From Zygnema cylindricum (lineage: Eukaryota > Streptophyta > Zygnematophyceae > Zygnematales > Zygnemataceae): a stretch of 64,000 bases of DNA. Below the pieces are notes generated by a model. That model ran no database searches, was not told the DNA's origin, and was given only the letters and a program-made list of their open reading frames with translations. Shown in pieces: positions 34,365 through 44,305 of the stretch; position 1 is the stretch's first letter, and every line of letters starts with the position of its first letter. Position numbers and translations under genes: made by a program. The stretch lies in assembly GCA_037447655.1 (NCBI GenBank), contig JBBHKE010000605.1, positions 26,069 through 90,068 of the forward strand, in the 5' to 3' direction.

Positions 34365-35722
34365 TGTCGAGCGTGCCTGGTAACCAAGAGGTCCAGGTTA
34401 TATGTCGAAGGAGGTGTGCATGAGAAACCTGCAATCCACCCCAAATGCTGATGCTCCCTTGGATCCGTGATAATGCCCATCTCTGTTCATAACCCCCCCC
34501 CAAGGATATGCATATATAGTAAGGAGGAATGGAGTGGAAAAGAAAGGTACCCTGTACCCCACCCCCCAGATTTGTGCTACTCTGCTGGAAGCCCACTAAA
34601 TGCCACACTCCCAGCTACTCTCCAAAGAATAGGAAGGAAATGAGAGTCGTCCGATCCTTTCCGCAAAAACTCCGGACAAACCCAAAGATGACCACAAGAG
34701 TGTGCAAATAACTCCCACGCAGAAATATAGAAATAATAAATATCGGCTTTTCAGATTAAACAATATCACCTTGCCCCAGAGAATGGAATTAAAGATAGAA
34801 ATGAATGATAATGGTGAAGCGAATTCACATACCCCAGAGTGCAACGATAAGATAGAAATGAATGATAATGGTGAAGCGAATTCACATACCCCAAAGTGCA
34901 ACGATGACCAAAATCAGCAGAAGAAAACCTCTCCCAATGGCCTTCAAGTTAGGTATGAGTCTCCCTCAACCCTCCCGGTTCCACCGCAAGGATCCGACAA
35001 GACTCTTCTTAGTTTCAAACAGCGAAAGTCCAAACCGCCCAAAGAGGAGATAGTGCCAACTACCCACCCGTGCTACGGTCTCCACAAAAGACAATCCAAA
35101 ACAAAGATGGCAATAGAGTCCACGACACAATGCAACCGTTCTCCAACAGAAAGATTGATTTTAATTCTCTGGGGGTTTTCTCAGGAGACAGTAGTGAAAA
35201 GCAACCTGTCTCCTTCGGCCCGAAGTGCCTTATACAACCAGAGTTTGTCCTACTACAAGTTCCAAAGTCAAAGCAATGTGACAAGCGAATCAGCGGCCAG
35301 CAATTGTTATCGTACTGACATAAGACAAAACAGACTGTACTACACTCAGGGCTAAAAATTAGACGACTGGTCCCGGCTGGATTAGCGGCCGAGGGTCCTG
35401 CCATTAACATCATACTGACAGCTAACAGTAAGATCTACAGGATAATCCCAAATGTTACGTGTCGTTCTCTAAGGTATCCCTCTACTAGAGCTACATAGAA
35501 CACACACTATAATGGATCAGACACTTTGCACCGGACTAACTCCTCAATTTGACCTCTGTTTAAGGTGAACTAAATTGCGTAGTGTTCCAGGATGAAAATA
35601 GAAAGATCTGATCCGGCTGATTGTCCTCTTCTTTCTCCGTACGCTAGAGTCCGTACAAAGTGGAATGAAGCCCCAGAACTCCTAGGAGTGCAAATGTGCC
35701 AAAGATGCACACGCGCTTGACA
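34365..35722. mobile_element. 1.36-kb TG...CA insertion of unknown family
   Basis: Interrupts the C 3' LTR between GTAGAGTA and AGTATTTTATTT, with a 4-bp direct repeat AGTA (34361-34364 and 35723-35726). The ends are TGTCGAGCGTG and CGCGCTTGACA, short imperfect inverted repeats (9 of 11). This fits a solo LTR of a non-Copia family or a short non-autonomous element. It contains a C-run near 34490-34501, a TATATA stretch near 34513 and one 217-codon ORF. Base composition differs from the surrounding LTR. Confidence 0.6.
34702..35355 (+). CDS. Hypothetical ORF in the 1.36-kb insertion
   Basis: A 217-codon ORF with no family I recognise. It is hydrophilic and rich in Asn, Ser, Gln and Lys. A 57-bp direct repeat (34794-34850 and 34851-34907) is in frame and gives two copies of a 19-residue unit containing EMNDNGEANSHTP. 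There is no signal peptide, membrane segment or catalytic motif. The opposite strand also has ORFs of 100-117 codons, so openness alone is weak evidence. It could be a captured gene fragment or non-coding LTR sequence. Confidence 0.2.
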   Translation: MQITPTQKYRNNKYRLFRLNNITLPQRMELKIEMNDNGEANSHTPECNDKIEMNDNGEANSHTPKCNDDQNQQKKTSPNGLQVRYESPSTLPVPPQGSDKTLLSFKQRKSKPPKEEIVPTTHPCYGLHKRQSKTKMAIESTTQCNRSPTERLILILWGFSQETVVKSNLSPSARSALYNQSLSYYKFQSQSNVTSESAASNCYRTDIRQNRLYYTQG

Positions 35723-36048
35723 AGTATTTTATTTATCTAGACTTCCAAGGTGTAAAATTGCAGACAGTTTTTGAGAAACTTTTGAGTAATTTATCTTGAG
35801 TGTTGTCGGGTCAATTGTGCTTAAACTTTGGGAGTTGTCACAGTTTATGTAGCTCTATATTGTGATAGAATTTTGTGAAGTTTTGATGTTTGTATAAGAT
35901 TTGGAGAACACTTGGAAACAACTGTTTGGTATGATTCTTGATAGCTTCTGAGAGTGTATCATGTGAACTTCTACTACTAGTGCTGCTCCTCCACCTACAC
36001 CGGTGGTGCTGCTTCTCCACCTACACTGGTAGTGGTTGTTGAATAGCA

Positions 36049-37400
36049 ATCTCTCCACCAAGGAGCCCTCGCGAATGGTTTTACGTTGCTAAAAGATGGT
36101 CGCGGACTTTGAGACCGACTGTTGCTCCACCTCGTGCGTCTAGATGTTATTCATATTTCAAACCTTTAGTGTGCCAAAGTCTTAAGTTAGAGCTAATGTC
36201 ACAATTTACCAACATTTTCTATGTTCAGATTATTGTTTAGTATTTTTGTAGTGTTCATTTTAATCTTTGATAGCTCTGAGTTTCAAAAGTGTTATTTTTT
36301 CATTTTCGTTACTATTGTATACTGTTGCGTACCATATTTAATTTCACACGATATATTGCGGCTTGCGATTTATGTTACATGGTGACAGCGTTATTTGATA
36401 AGTAGTTTCTATTTTTCAATTTTGATAGTTTGAATCTTAATATATGGCTCCCTCTCGTTCGAGCTTCCCTCTCTCCTCTTTGCTCTTCCTTGTCACCCGT
36501 AACTCTTTCCCTATCCCAAATCTCCTCTCCTCTCTCCCCTCTCCCTTATATCCTCTAGCCTTTCTATCTCTCTCTTTCTCTCTCTCTCTTTCTCCCTCCC
36601 GCCCTCTCTCACCTCTTTCCTTATAGAGCGGAGAGGCGAGGGGAAGGGAAAGAGGAAGGGAAAAGGAGAGGGGAAACGAGAGAAAAAGTAGGAAAAGCCT
36701 TCATTATATTTATGAGTTGATGCAGCGTTGATACAGCGACCGATACGTAACGAACCGCCATACTGAGGGTAACCTGACACCTTGGTTGGTAAGACGTACC
36801 AAGAACCGTCAATATGACTATGGAAAGTATTGTTACAGTGCTCATCGAGGGTAAAAAAAAATAGTACAACTGGCTTCACTATTAATGTTAAGATTTTTTT
36901 CGTCATTTGAAACATATTTTCTCTGTACACACTTTTCCGTTTTTCAATGGAATCACCAATCGGAAGGTGAGAATATTGGCTTTCAATCGCGACCGTTTTT
37001 CCGTTTTTCAATGGATCCACCAATAGGAAGGTGAGAATATTGGCTTTCAATCGCGACCGTTTTTCCGTTTTTCAATGGAACCACCAATCGGAAGGTGAGA
37101 ATATTGGCTTTCAATCGCGACTGTCAAATAAATAATCCGACAAGTGTGTACGGTGAAATTATGTTTTATGTGGCGAAAATAACGTGATCACAAATAGCGA
37201 TACATAGTGTTTTACACTGTGAAAAAACAAAACCCTATACATACAAACCCTACCCATTGAGAATAAAACCCATTGAGGGATATGGTTTATATGGGTAGGG
37301 TTTATATATTTAAGGTTAAAAAAAAAAAAAAAAAAGCAAGTAAAAAAACATTGGCAAACATGTAATCGGTATTTTGATAAAGTATTTTGGAATGTATTTA
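36049..37400 (+). repeat. Right arm of the inverted duplication
   Basis: The counterpart of 310-1529. Landmarks in order are GGAGCCCTCGCGAATGG next to the LTR, TCTAGATGTTATTCATATTTC, the CT tract at 36440-36600 with its GA side at 36620-36690, the MITE (36865-37210), and a poly-A tract near 37318. Homology fades at about 37395. No host gene is supported in either arm. Confidence 0.75.
36865..37210. mobile_element. MITE/foldback, copy 2, with a triplicated centre
   Basis: The same family as 494-712 in opposite orientation (TACAACTGGCTTCACTATTA ... AATAGCGATACATAG), but 346 bp long. Its centre holds three copies of a 64-bp unit (starting 36937, 37001 and 37065: CCGTTTTTCAATGGA...) where copy 1 has one. 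The expansion therefore arose after, or was lost from, one arm of the inverted duplication. Confidence 0.65.
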
Positions 37401-38908
37401 AGATTTTTTGTACTATTTTGAAGAGCGTCCCTATGTGCGGAAATGAGATCGAAACTTTGAAATGTGACGGTTGTAGACGTATGTACAACCTGTAACGATT
37501 GAAGCCGACTACGAAACTCGCGATGATTAGTGACGCCAACAAAAACAGCAACAGTTGTAGACGTCTAGATTTTTGTGAAATTGTAGAAGTTTAGGGTTTG
37601 GTGACATTGTGATGTCATGCTCACTTGTGATAACATCGACGTCATTGGTTCAATAACTTTCCGCCATGGTTTATCGATTTCGTTTTTTCTACTTTTCTCA
37701 CTCGACTTACCATAAAAAAAAACTTAAAAATTGTCAAAAATTATATTTTTAAAATATCTTTCATTTTTTACCAATATTGTCGTGTCTCATTCTAGAAGTG
37801 TGAGACACAAGCGATAGTGTGAGAGAAAAAGGCAATATTGACGTGTCTCATTCTACAAGTGTGAGATACAAGCGATAGTGTGAGAGGGAGAGGGGAGGGA
37901 CGACGACGAAAAATTATGCAAAGGACCCATGAATGAAAGTGGAGGTCCGAGACCCCTGCAATTTTTTTTCCGTACATGCGCGTGACGAGCACTGAGAAAA
38001 ATAGTGTGGACTCTCCCTCGTCCAAATTTTTTTCCACTCTTGTGGCGCGTGCGTGGGTTTTTTTTCATTTGCTGTTTGGGCGGTACTTTAACTAAAAACA
38101 CCCCCTCGAGGTAATTTTGGATGAAGTTTTCTTCTGGGTTGGATTCTCTTGCTGGGATCAAAAAGAGGAAAACGCCAAAATGCGTTCACATGACGACCAA
38201 CATGCAGTACATTCAAAGTATATAATTGACTTTCACTATACTGTGGTAAAAATGATTTTTTCGTATGGCTGAAGTTTTTCTTAAAGTTCCCTGAATTTTA
38301 GGGCAAAACGACAGTGAAAAGTCGATACTTTAATACATGGGGACGTACCCTTTAGTTGTTTTTTTGGCCAAAACTCATGTAGCATTGAATAACAATTTGC
38401 TAAAGTCTTCGTGTACTAAATAAGTAACACATCTTGTATTGTTCGCATGAACCATCAATAAATAAACGACAAGATGTGAACTGTAGTTATATCCTATCCC
38501 ATATGTGACAGTATTGTTCGTCTTTATTGTTATTGCACTTCAAGTTTAATTATTTTGTATTTTTTCTGGTATAATCGTTCCAGCATCGAAGTTAGATCAA
38601 GAGATATGACGGAACGAGATTCTTGTAAGAAGCGCAACTTGATTAAACGTACACGTGTACCGTCAATTTATGAGAATCTGACAAACGCAGTTGCGTAAAC
38701 GACACGTGCGCATGCACGAATCGTCAGAGACAGAAAAGTCATCGAACCACTTCCGTACCGTCAGATATGAATTTTGACGGTCGAAGATTCGCTGCAAATA
38801 AGCTTCAAATCCTGTAGATTTCTTAAGCGTGTAAAGCCAATCCACTTGGTCGAACGAACAGTTATGGTACACGTGTCTCTTCTGTGATGCGATTCGGCAG
38901 TACAGGAC

Positions 38909-39131
38909 CCACAGTGAATCGTTATTATTATTGTCAATGTTTTTATCATCTCTTTAAACACCTTTTCTCCGTACACACACGTCGGTTGTTAGATCTGACG
39001 GTTTCGATTGAAAGGTACGATTCTCAGCTTCCGATTGGCGACCTCAAATTGAAATTCGGACAATTGTGTACGGAGAAAAGATGTTTTAAGTGGCAAAAAA
39101 AACATTAACCCTAATAGCGATACACGGTGTA
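38909..39131. mobile_element. MITE/foldback, copy 3
   Basis: Left end CAGTGAATCGTTATTATTA, right end AATAGCGATACACGGTGTA. The inner arm pair is CTCCGTACACACACGTCGG / CGGACAATTGTGTACGGAG. It has the same architecture and size class as copies 1 and 4. Confidence 0.6.
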
Positions 39132-39476
39132 GCGACAAGTCGGCAAAAGTCGTTATTCTACCGTACTGTTATGGTACGGTCAATTGCAATAGAAGGTACA
39201 ATGTGACTTTTGTCTCGTCGCTCTCCTTACAAATTCTGACAAACCGACAAATCTGGTACTCGGGACTCTCCTGTAGAAAATACGGACAAATATGTACTTT
39301 CTTTGAAACATGCTCCTCCTCGTGTTACAGAACCTGCCAAAAATTGCCACAGTTTGATGCAAATAACGACAAACATGTTCGTACGATATTCTTGTCCGAA
39401 ACTACAATATCCGTTGTTCTTGACTTCTTGACCGTCACGTATACAAAAAGGACGCCCGCCATTTTCGCACAGTCTA

Positions 39477-40831
39477 AGGGTGCGTTTCCATGTGCCTAAG
39501 TAAGGGTTTTTTTCTGTCGTTTTCCTGTAAAACTTAGAGCCGTACCGCGTAAGTTTCAACCGGACAAAAAAATAGAGAAAATGAGAAGTACATTTTGCGT
39601 CATCATCGAATTTAAAATGTACTATGTGTTGTCGTTTTGTGTTCTTCGACCCACGGCCACGCCAAAAAACGTCATCTTCAAACTTTTCTTTAAAACACAG
39701 GGAAGATGTGTTTTAAAACAATGAATTTTCGAAAAACAAATAGAAACACGTAGTTGCACAAATTTTCAAGAAATTTCAAAAGAATTCAAGCAACGACGAA
39801 AAGTGCACGATCCGCTATGTTTTGTCCGTATGGGTTCAGGTACGACAAAGTAAAGTAAACAACTTGTTAGGTTTTGTCCGTTTGCGCCTGGTACGGATTT
39901 TATTTCGCCAGGGGTCTCAAGGTCCGATGCCATTTCACGTCGAGCGGACAAGAGACGCAAAGGCAAAGTGCATCTTCTTCAACCGTGAAACGGCACAGGC
40001 TGGATGGCGGTACGTCTACAATGTCACGAAAAGTCAAGCGACGTCACAAGCAGTTACAAAATAATATGAAATATAACGTGCGTCATCACAGATTGTACAC
40101 TGTCGACAACCGTCACGGGCATTGTCGACGCATACAATCGTCACGCCCTTAAGTGACAACTTCGTTTGGTACAGTACACCGCCAATCGCTATTAGCGTAG
40201 AAGTTTCTTTAGCGTACATGAAAAATTACCGTGGTTTACGCTAATTAAGAATTTGAAAAATTTTGAAAAAAAACATACATTCTAATTGTTTAATAATTCT
40301 AATTTGGGTCTTTGAAAAAAATAAATGTCGGTCGCAAACATGCTTACACTAATATAGGTATTCGTACAAAATCTGACAAATCGTACATAAATCGTACGTT
40401 CACACAGTCGAAACGTGATTGCTGGACGAATATGTGCGAACGTGATATTTTACAACCCGATTAGACCCCCTTTTTAGAGCGCACATTCTCATGCGTCCGC
40501 GGCTACTAAAACTCATTAACTATGCTTTTTCACTTAAAAAGGTACAGTTTTGTACGGTCTGACACTCTCCAAACACCACACTAATTAACTGATGGCGTAC
40601 TTCCATTTTGTACGGTACTAAAAAATTTACCCTAAATAGAGTAAAGAAAAAAATAAAATGAGCTACGCTAATGGAGAATAAAAAAAATAAAGGCGGGACG
40701 GAATTAGCGTACACAACGCTAATAGCTGTACTGTACTGTACACATAGGGACACCCGAAATCCGGGTCCGCCGGATCTGCGCTAAAAAACAAAGTTTTTTC
40801 TCTATGTTTCAAGTACATGGAGACGCACCCT
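39477..40831. mobile_element. Possible non-autonomous DNA element (TIR AGGGTGCG)
   Basis: The ends AGGGTGCGTTTCCATGTG and (other strand) AGGGTGCGTCTCCATGTA form an inverted pair 1.36 kb apart. The same end sequence with its neighbour AAGTAAGGGTTTTTTCCTGTCGTTTTCCTGTAAAACTTA recurs in reverse at about 55050-55111. No clear target-site duplication or transposase is visible, so the boundaries are tentative. Confidence 0.35.
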
Positions 40832-40979
40832 AAAACTGCTTTCCAGTCAGTTGTGTTCCAGTAAAGCGTTTAGCCGTTATTTCCGCCGCAAATCCCGGGA
40901 TCCTTCCTTGGAACCACCCTAAAGAAATATTCTGCCCGCAAAGCGCCTCCCGTAAAGACAGGACAAGGATCACACAGAG

Positions 40980-41054
40980 TTCGTACAATATTCGTACAGG
41001 AAACGTTTAAATTTCGTACAGGGTACGTCTAAAATCCGTACAATATTCGTACAT
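40980..41054. promoter_or_regulatory. Cluster of five CGTAC (SBP-type) motifs upstream of the LysM gene
   Basis: TTCGTACAA (40980), TTCGTACAG (40991 and 41013), TCCGTACAA (41035) and TTCGTACAT (41046) lie within 75 bp. Two match the plant SBP-box consensus TNCGTACAA exactly. They are about 510-585 bp before the LysM ATG. SBP/SPL factors, including copper regulators, bind a GTAC core. GTAC-rich sequence is common elsewhere in this window, so function is only inferred. Confidence 0.35.
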
Positions 41055-41563
41055 ATCCCATTCGACGGAAAATCGGAGACCTGCCTTTTACAAGTCCAAC
41101 GGTACAGTACAGACGTACAGGAAAAAATGACGTCATTTTGTTCTAAGGTACGTCATTTTTGTCGTTAGTGACGAGCCTCCGCCGTTCCAGATCGCCAGTT
41201 CCCAACAGGATTCCGTCGTTCCTGAATCCGCCACTGGCCAGCTGTCCGTACGACAGCTGTATTATAATGTCGGTGCCGTCAATCGTTTTGTCGTTTTCCG
41301 TACATTTTTTTGTCGGCCACCGGCTTTCGGAAATCCTTTTCCGATCATTTAAATCCGCTTTTGCGAAAATCAAGATTGTAAAAATTCGAATTTTCGTCCG
41401 TACCACATCCCTTTCTCGCTCTCTCTCCCTCTCTCTCCCCCTCCCTCGAAGCCTCCGCCTCCGCGTATCCTCGTATCCCTCGCCCCCTTGTTTCCTCCGC
41501 CTCTTTTATCTCTATCCCCTCTCTCTCTCCGAGTTACACTAATTTGTCGTGTTCGATAAAGCC

Positions 41564-43714
41564 ATGGCCCGGCGATCCGTCCTACTTGTACGGCGGCTCT
41601 GTTTCTTTTTGTCGTTAGCGGCCGCATTTTGCGGCGGATGTCACGGTCTTCGGTGCGGGAAAAGCCGCCTCGTGAGGAAGACAGACACGTGTAAAACTTT
41701 GACCGCAGAATACAAAATTTCTTTGTCGTTATTCAGAGTTTTGAATCCGGGAGTCGTCTGCTCTGCTTTGCCGGTAAAAAAAAAAACAAAAAAAAAAAAA
41801 AAAACTCCTCCCTTCTTATCCCTCTCTCCCTCCCTTTTCAGTTCTTCCATTAATTTCTGATGAGCTTCATGATTTATCGAACTCGATTTCGATGATTCCA
41901 TTTCCCGATGACCTCCATTTTGTTTTGTTCCGGTTCTACTCCTCCCTCCCCCCTTTCCCGGCCACAGGTCGGCAAAATGGTTTGCGTCCTTCCCGTCAAC
42001 CGCAAGCTCAGCGTCACCCATGTCCCTATTTTGTCCTCTAGCGCAACTCTCAAACCCCGCTTTGTCTCATCCCTGCTGACGTGGCAGCCCTTCTGGGCGG
42101 CGCGTCAGACAAACGATTCCAATTCCGCCGCCGGCGAAACTCCCTCCGTACCGTTTCGCACGTGCGGCGGTACGGCCGAAAGTCGCATTGTGACGCATGT
42201 CACGCCCCGATTTTTGGGAGCGGCCGAATCGGCCGGACTGGCGATTTTATCGGACGGCCGTCAGTTTCGATACGCACGTGGGAACTGTTGGGTGGAGAAA
42301 AAATCGCAGAGGATTTTACAGCCCTTTGTATCCGTTGGTAAAACCACTTTATCTCTTTTTTTTCCCTCCATTTTACCCCCCTTTTACCCCCCTTTTCCCT
42401 CCCTCCCTCCCCTCCCTCCCCCTCCCTTCCCCCCCCCCTTTTTTTTTTTTTATGTGTAATTTTTTTTTTCCTTCAGAGAATTTTCTGGCTTTCCTCCATT
42501 AGGGTTTTTTTTTTTTTCTTTGGGGGGGAGGGGGGGGGGGGGGGGGGGGGAGAGGGGAGGGGGGGGAGGGGAGAGGGAGAGGGAGAGTTAGGGTTGTAAA
42601 GGTTTTTTTTTTAGGTCGTTCTGAAGGTTTTCTCAGTGGTTATTTTTTTGTCGTTTTCTGCCATGCCACGTGTCACTTGCAGCCGCCTGCTCCTTCTCCG
42701 TCGGCACCAGATTATTCGTCTCGGAGGTTCACGGCCGCAATACGACAAACGACAAGGTACGGCTGACCGCGCTGCTCGTAGAACTGTACGGAACATACGT
42801 GGCTACATGTACGGAACGCAGTGGCTGCACGTACGGAATGTTGCAGTACTTTCTACATGTACGGATTGTACTTGCTGCACATGCGGAATGTGCGGAAGAT
42901 TTTTGCCGCGCGTGTGGAATGTACGGAATGTACGGGCCGTACATCGCTGCATGTACGGACGGTGTCGGCAGATAGTACGGCACGCCGTGCAGCGTTGTAA
43001 GCGCGAGGGAACAACGAGGGCGGGGCGGAGAGTCGTGGGAAGAGCCAGGGACTATAGAAGGGAGTACGGATGTACGGTTCGACATGTACGGATGTACGGA
43101 TGTACATGTACGGATGTACGGATGTACATGTGCGGATGTACGGATATGCCTATTCGAATGCACGGATGTGGATGTATGGATGTACGGATGTACGAATATG
43201 CATGCTTGAATGTACGGATGTGCATGTACGGATGTGGACGAAAGCAGTATTCCGATCCAGATTCGTTTTTTTCTTTCTTTTTTTTTTCTTTTTTTTTATA
43301 GTGGCTCTTCCGAAGCATAAGAGGTTTGAATAAAGACAAAAAAATAATAATAAGTAAATAAATAAATAAATAATAAAAGAGAGAAAATGCAAAATCGAAA
43401 ACAAAGAGAAACGATCGATACAGAGAAACCATTTGTTTTTATTCTTTTTATTTTATTCTTATTTTATTTTATTTTATTCCGTATAAGACAAGTACGGAGT
43501 ACGGACGTTTGTCTTATTCTGCACTTTTGCGGCCCGGAGCCGTCCGCAGATGCACAACGGCTGCGTGCGCGTGGACGACACGTGCGAAGAGGCTGACGTG
43601 GCAGCCCTAGCGCATTTCCTGGGCGCGGAGGCTCCCTCGGCGGACTGGAGAGAGGGCGGCGCGAGAGTCCACGTCAGAGAGGCGCCTGCTTGCGTCATTC
43701 TGGACTACTCGTGA
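41564..43714 (+). CDS. Secreted LysM-domain protein (4 exons)
   Basis: My exon model is 41564-41773, 41968-42337, 42683-42756 and 43550-43714, all with GT...AG introns and consistent phases, giving 272 residues. The start at 41564 has a GCCATGG context; an in-frame ATG lies 15 bp upstream. Residues 1-28 are a signal peptide (VRRLCFFLSLAAAFCGG). Residues about 31-80 are one LysM domain (DTCKTLTAEYKISLSLFRVLNPG, then LPVGKMVCV formed exactly across intron 1), which in known proteins binds N-acetylglucosamine chains such as chitin. The remainder has several Cys residues; its end, CSFSVGTRLFVSEV then MHNGCVRVDDTC, faintly resembles a small double-psi barrel, but I cannot assign it. Alternative splicing at exons 3-4 is possible. 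It probably acts in the apoplast. Confidence 0.65.
42365..42590. repeat. Polypyrimidine then poly-G tract in LysM intron 2
   Basis: A CCCTCC-rich stretch with a 10-C run (42429-42438) is followed by T runs and then by a purine block at 42522-42587 that contains an uninterrupted run of 20 G (42531-42550). The two halves can pair, and the G block can form quadruplexes. Homopolymer lengths here may be wrong in the assembly. Confidence 0.8.
42757..43240. repeat. GTACGGAT minisatellite in LysM intron 3
   Basis: Loosely spaced TGTACGGAA units in the first half tighten to near-tandem GTACGGAT/GTACATGT units at about 43060-43240. The motif contains palindromic GTAC, so the tract is full of short inverted repeats. 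The Met/Tyr/Gly/Cys-rich ORF across it is a by-product. Confidence 0.75.
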
Positions 43715-43798
43715 CGTCACACGTGAACCCAGGCGACGACGTACCCTGTACGGAGAAGTACATCTTGTACGGAGACGTGCATCTGGTACGGGAGACGT

Positions 43799-44018
43799 GA
43801 CGGTGTGCAGAGACGGGAAGCGTGACGTGACGTGACGTGACGTACAAATTATCCGTACAATTGGTGCGGCGGAGGATGCGAGGAGATGGGAGAGGAGGAG
43901 AGCGCGCGTGTACGGTACGGAAGGTTTATTTACTTTTTTTTGTCGCGGAGCGAAGGAGGGGGAAGGGAATTTCGACGTGTGACGAGGACCGAAGGGGGAA
44001 AAAAGAGGATGACGTGGC

Positions 44019-44091
<73 letters not shown>

Positions 44092-44305
44092 GTTCATGGC
44101 GTTATGTGACGTGACGTGACGCGACGATGACGATTCGATTCGGTGAAGGATGGTGACGTGGCGGGGAGAGAGAGAGAGAGAGAAACGGAGGGTTCGGGGA
44201 ATCGTTGCGGTTTTGGTGACGTGACGTGACGTGACTAGGGTAGAAGGGATGACGTGGCAGGGAAGACCTTCTATGACGTGACGTGACGTGGCATGACGTA
44301 CTGGG
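43799..44305. repeat. TGACG repeat clusters and (GA)n downstream of the LysM gene
   Basis: Blocks of tandem GTGAC/ACGTG occur at 43821-43842, 44105-44125, 44216-44236 and 44274-44298, each giving several TGACG and ACGTG cores, the binding cores of plant TGA and G-box bZIP factors. A 67-bp pure (GA)n lies at 44021-44087. They could be regulatory or plain microsatellite drift. No gene is seen between them. Confidence 0.6.

Larger units (their letters stand above)
14229..36048 (+). mobile_element. Copia element C, full extent with nested insertions
   Basis: The 5' LTR is 14229-15098 (TGTTGATTTTGG ... GAATTACA). The internal part is 15099-19146 plus 33134-33209, with a purine tract TTTAGGGGAG just before the 3' LTR, 33210-36048. 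The flanks are GTCTC on the left and ATCTC on the right; the inverted copy of the right junction near 1525-1529 still reads GTCTC, so the original duplication was probably GTCTC. Element B and its nested A and G sit in C's 3' internal part. A MITE and a 1.36-kb insert sit in its 3' LTR. C is the oldest of the nest and is heavily mutated. Confidence 0.85.
33210..36048 (+). repeat. 3' LTR of Copia C, with two insertions
   Basis: Matches the 870-bp 5' LTR in three pieces: 33210-33289, 33863-34364 and 35723-36048. Between them lie a 9-bp-TSD MITE and a 4-bp-TSD 1.36-kb insertion. It ends GTTGTTGAATAGCA. The gag-start peptide region (about 35960-36048) is still recognisable, but its ATG and frame are damaged. 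Confidence 0.85.
37401..41563. other. Intergenic, DNA-transposon debris, no gene recognised
   Basis: Holds two copies of a 55-bp class repeat with the hairpin GTGTCTCATTCTAGAAGTGTGAGACAC (about 37783-37890), a MITE (38909-39131), a possible terminal-inverted-repeat element (39477-40831) and CGTAC motif clusters. ORFs at 39822-40152 and 41159-41542 show no domain. 41140-41400 is GC-richer and leads into a CT-rich stretch just upstream of the LysM gene, probably its promoter/5' UTR. Confidence 0.55.

Noticed and set aside
41159-41542. 127-codon ORF just before the LysM gene
   Set aside because: Its second half is the CT-rich promoter/5' UTR tract (SRSLSLSLPLP) and the first half has no domain.
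42636-43301. 221-codon Cys/Met/Tyr-rich ORF (repeated MYGCTDVR)
   Set aside because: A translation of the GTACGGAT minisatellite in LysM intron 3; it overlaps real exon 3 in a different frame.
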